From contig NZ_CP007035.1 of assembly GCF_000243115.2 (NCBI RefSeq), positions 2,666,001 to 2,730,000 on the forward strand: a DNA stretch of 64,000 nucleotides. Direction: 5' to 3'. Numbering within the stretch: the first letter of the stretch is position 1; each line of letters begins with the position of its first letter. The DNA comes from Niabella soli DSM 19437. GTDB taxonomy: Bacteria > Bacteroidota > Bacteroidia > Chitinophagales > Chitinophagaceae. The translations under genes were made by a program, and so were the position numbers. A model generated the notes under the pieces. The model saw nothing but the letters and a program-made list of their open reading frames with translations, made no database searches and was not told where the DNA came from. Below are positions 62,262 to 64,000 of the stretch, piece after piece.

Positions 62262-63173
62262 TCAAACAATTGATTTTCGAAGGGCAGCCGGGCTTTGTCC
62301 GGTTTTTTTCTTATAAAAATTAGTAAAATGGGCCGGATACTCAAACCCAAGGCTGTAGGCTATTTCCGAAACATTCCAATCTGAATGTACCAGCAGCGCC
62401 TGCGCTTCTTTTAAAATACGATCAGAAATAAGCGTGGAAGTCGTTTTACCCGTAGCTTCTTTTACCGATCGGTTCAGGTGGTTCACGTGCACCGACAACT
62501 GGTGTGCATAATCCTGCGGCGCCCGTAGCTGCACGGTGCGATCCGGTTCATCAATAGGAAACTGCCGTTCCAGCAGCTCCAGGAACAGGTTGGTAATGCG
62601 CGCGCCAGCGTTCGACTGCTGTTCAAATTTATCGGCCGCGCACCATTTCATTGCCTCGTGAATGATGAGATGCAGGTAATTGCGCAGCATGCTGAATTTA
62701 TGCACGTAGTCCGACTGCATCTCCTGTTCCATCTTGCGAAAGATGGCGCTTATTTCCTGCTGCTGCTCGTCGTTTAAAAAATAAACTGGGCGCGCACCGG
62801 TTTTAAAAAGTGGCGTATCCTGCAGGCTGGAAGTCCGCTTATCGGGCAAAATAAAATCTTCCGTAAACAGGCAAAACCATCCTTTTTGCACAACAGATTC
62901 CGCCTCCCAGGAATACGGGATCATAGGATTGGAGAACATTAATGCCGGGCGATCGATATAGATCCATTCATTCGCATAATGCAATTTGCCGGTTCCGATA
63001 ATATAAGATACCTTATAAAAATCGCGCCGCGTATAATTCGTTACCAGGGAGCAATGATCCCTCGTAAAAATATTAAAATGCCCCAGGCCCAAACCCACAT
63101 TATGCAGCGAAAGCGGCGGGGTATTGCGGTTGATGCGTTTATAAAAATCACTAACTGTTTCCGTTTTGTTCAT
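62262..63173 (-). CDS. AraC-family transcriptional regulator
   Basis: 303 residues. N-terminal cupin-like sensing domain (~25-120: LGLGHFNIFTRDHCSLVTNY, YIIGTGKLHYANEWIYIDRP) and C-terminal double helix-turn-helix (~200-303: YAHQLSVHVNHLNRSVKEAT, WNVSEIAYSLGFEYPAHFTN, FYKKKTGQSP). Members in Bacteroidota often control a nearby efflux or metabolic gene; the MFS exporter directly downstream is the obvious target. The aldo/keto reductase beyond could also be controlled. Confidence 0.94.
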   Translation of the reverse strand: MNKTETVSDFYKRINRNTPPLSLHNVGLGLGHFNIFTRDHCSLVTNYTRRDFYKVSYIIGTGKLHYANEWIYIDRPALMFSNPMIPYSWEAESVVQKGWFCLFTEDFILPDKRTSSLQDTPLFKTGARPVYFLNDEQQQEISAIFRKMEQEMQSDYVHKFSMLRNYLHLIIHEAMKWCAADKFEQQSNAGARITNLFLELLERQFPIDEPDRTVQLRAPQDYAHQLSVHVNHLNRSVKEATGKTTSTLISDRILKEAQALLVHSDWNVSEIAYSLGFEYPAHFTNFYKKKTGQSPAALRKSIV

Positions 63174-63277
63174 GAGACGAAGTTACGCAATTCAAATAAA
63201 TATGATTATTGGGTTGCCGGTCCCGAAAAACGATCCCGCAGGTGTTGTTTGCCGCCCGCAGTAACAAAGTATATAAC

Positions 63278-63286
63278 AAGGAGGAG
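63278..63286 (+). promoter_or_regulatory. Strong Shine-Dalgarno sequence (AAGGAGGAG)
   Basis: Located 9 bases before ATG 63296, a canonical spacing. It decides this start over the open frame back to 63209, and is unusual in this phylum. Confidence 0.6.
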
Positions 63287-63295
63287 CCTGCCTTT

Positions 63296-63676
63296 ATGCT
63301 GAATATGTTTAAAGCCATTAGGTCCGTAATGCTTGCAGCGCATGAATTATACCGGCAAAAGAAACACAGCCTCTTAAAAATTACGCCAGAGCAATCCCTG
63401 GATGGGCCGCTGTACGCCCCGCCCGGCGCTCATTGCGCAGAATGGCAGCGCACACCCAAGACCTTGGCTGTAAAAGAATATGAAAATCCGCTTTGGGTGT
63501 TCCGGCGTTTTTTTAAATACCAAAATATTTTAGAATGGAAGAGGACTATAGATCAGGTACTGGATTATGCGCTATCGCACGATACAAAGGATTGTGCGCT
63601 TGATCTGTTAAAAATATATTTGCATCTAATCCGGCTGATGGAGGCGGCGCACCTGGAAGCGCGCCAAGACCTGTGA
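63296..63676 (+). CDS. Small soluble protein of unknown function
   Basis: 126 residues from ATG 63296, chosen because of the AAGGAGGAG ahead of it. I do not recognise a family. It looks helical and basic in the N-terminal half (MFKAIRSVMLAAHELYRQKK) and more acidic at the end; YENPLWVFRRFFKYQNILEW is aromatic-rich and suggests a folded core. The final residues QDL and the stop codon come from the arm of a palindromic repeat shared with the convergent nucleotidyltransferase gene. Confidence 0.65.
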   Translation: MLNMFKAIRSVMLAAHELYRQKKHSLLKITPEQSLDGPLYAPPGAHCAEWQRTPKTLAVKEYENPLWVFRRFFKYQNILEWKRTIDQVLDYALSHDTKDCALDLLKIYLHLIRLMEAAHLEARQDL

Positions 63677-63717
63677 GGTTTTGAACCTGTTCGCCGTGGC
63701 GGAAACCTCACAGGTCT
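63667..63717. repeat. Palindrome family ACCTRTRAGGT, copy 3
   Basis: Perfect 15-base arms AGACCTGTGAGGTTT (63667-63681) and AAACCTCACAGGTCT (63703-63717) around 21 bases that contain a smaller CGCC-GT-GGCG hairpin. Each arm supplies Asp-Leu-stop to one of the two convergent genes. Confidence 0.85.
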
Positions 63718-64000
63718 CGAAAAAGCTGCTCCGCAGGCGCTACACTTTCGGGCTTGCCCACATCAATCCAGCGATCGGCATGGTGCTGAAACCCTTTTAT
63801 AGTATGCGTTTTCGCCAAATGCAGATACAGGTCTATCAACGAAAACTTGCCGGTAAACGGAATATGATCGAACACCTCGTATTCAAAAACCACTACACAA
63901 TCGTACGATTTTTGAATGAGCGTATTCGCCGGTCGCGCAATTTTTTCTTCTCCTGTTGAGATATTTCGCCAGCCGCATAAAGTATTGTTTTCGTCGAACA
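63708..64000 (-). CDS. Sugar nucleotidyltransferase (RmlA/NTP_transferase-like), C-terminal part, cut by window end
   Basis: Reads open to the window edge on the minus strand; the last 97 residues are visible. FEYEVFDHIPFTGKFSLIDL, YLHLAKTHTIKGF and DRWIDVGKPESV are typical of the C-terminal part of NDP-sugar synthases, where DVGKPE-like sequence closes the active site. The enzyme would couple a nucleotide to a sugar phosphate for envelope or glycan building. It ends in RDL-stop, written by the repeat arm. Confidence 0.85.
   Translation of the reverse strand, partial: FDENNTLCGWRNISTGEEKIARPANTLIQKSYDCVVVFEYEVFDHIPFTGKFSLIDLYLHLAKTHTIKGFQHHADRWIDVGKPESVAPAEQLFRDL

Overview
The window reads as ordinary chromosome of a Bacteroidota bacterium, most likely family Chitinophagaceae (a Niabella/Niastella-like relative; this placement is inference from gene content). 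Direct support: two SusC/SusD outer-membrane pairs, one preceded by an ECF sigma/FecR pair, a DUF5686 protein, many -7 boxes of the Bacteroidota type TAnnTTTG, few Shine-Dalgarno sequences, and ribosomal proteins of Bacteroidota type. No tRNA, rRNA, prophage, insertion sequence or CRISPR array was recognised.

Layout. 1-1305: tail of an ECF sigma gene, a one-TM protein and a small exported protein. 1457-9231: an MBL hydrolase, then a coupled GH127 glycosidase + PQQ/cytochrome dehydrogenase pair divergent from a GH78 alpha-L-rhamnosidase. 9326-16957: ppc, then the alpha ribosomal operon (infA-rpmJ-rpsM-rpsK-rpsD-rpoA-rplQ), every gap of which is enlarged by hairpin-like repeats. 17105-18585: a beta-barrel protein and a phosphodiesterase. 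18594-33512: two SusC/SusD loci, one facing a membrane-spanning propeller/HTH regulator, the other behind a sigma/FecR pair. 33636-38694: a small membrane protein and an IcmF-type acyl-CoA mutase split into two genes with a DUF1016 nuclease gene lying exactly between the halves. 38810-45716: class III aminotransferase, rpiA, DUF5686 protein, MBL hydrolase, ECF sigma factor, UDP-glucuronate decarboxylase. 45852-50195: cupin, DUF5009 acyltransferase, class D beta-lactamase, BatB/BatC-like pair. 50215-54081: DUF4861 and NTF2-like exported proteins, NlpC/P60 lipoprotein, and a peroxiredoxin-thioredoxin-DUF6952 operon with a Fur/PerR-like box upstream. 54604-64000: Psd, TonB/ExbD, pentapeptide protein, M1 peptidase, aldo/keto reductase, MFS exporter, AraC regulator, an unknown small protein, and the end of a sugar nucleotidyltransferase gene.

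How the genes work together. Polysaccharide scavenging is the main theme: SusCD importers with their regulators, TonB/ExbD energising, GH127/GH78/DUF4861 acting on arabinose- and rhamnose-bearing (pectin-like) glycans. The rest is central metabolism (Ppc, RpiA, IcmF), translation, redox defence and envelope upkeep.

The least explained signals are (i) the split icmF with the nested nuclease gene, (ii) a dense set of intergenic hairpins built from short repeated words, including one in every gap of the alpha operon, and (iii) a palindrome family that sits at gene 3' ends and supplies stop codons.
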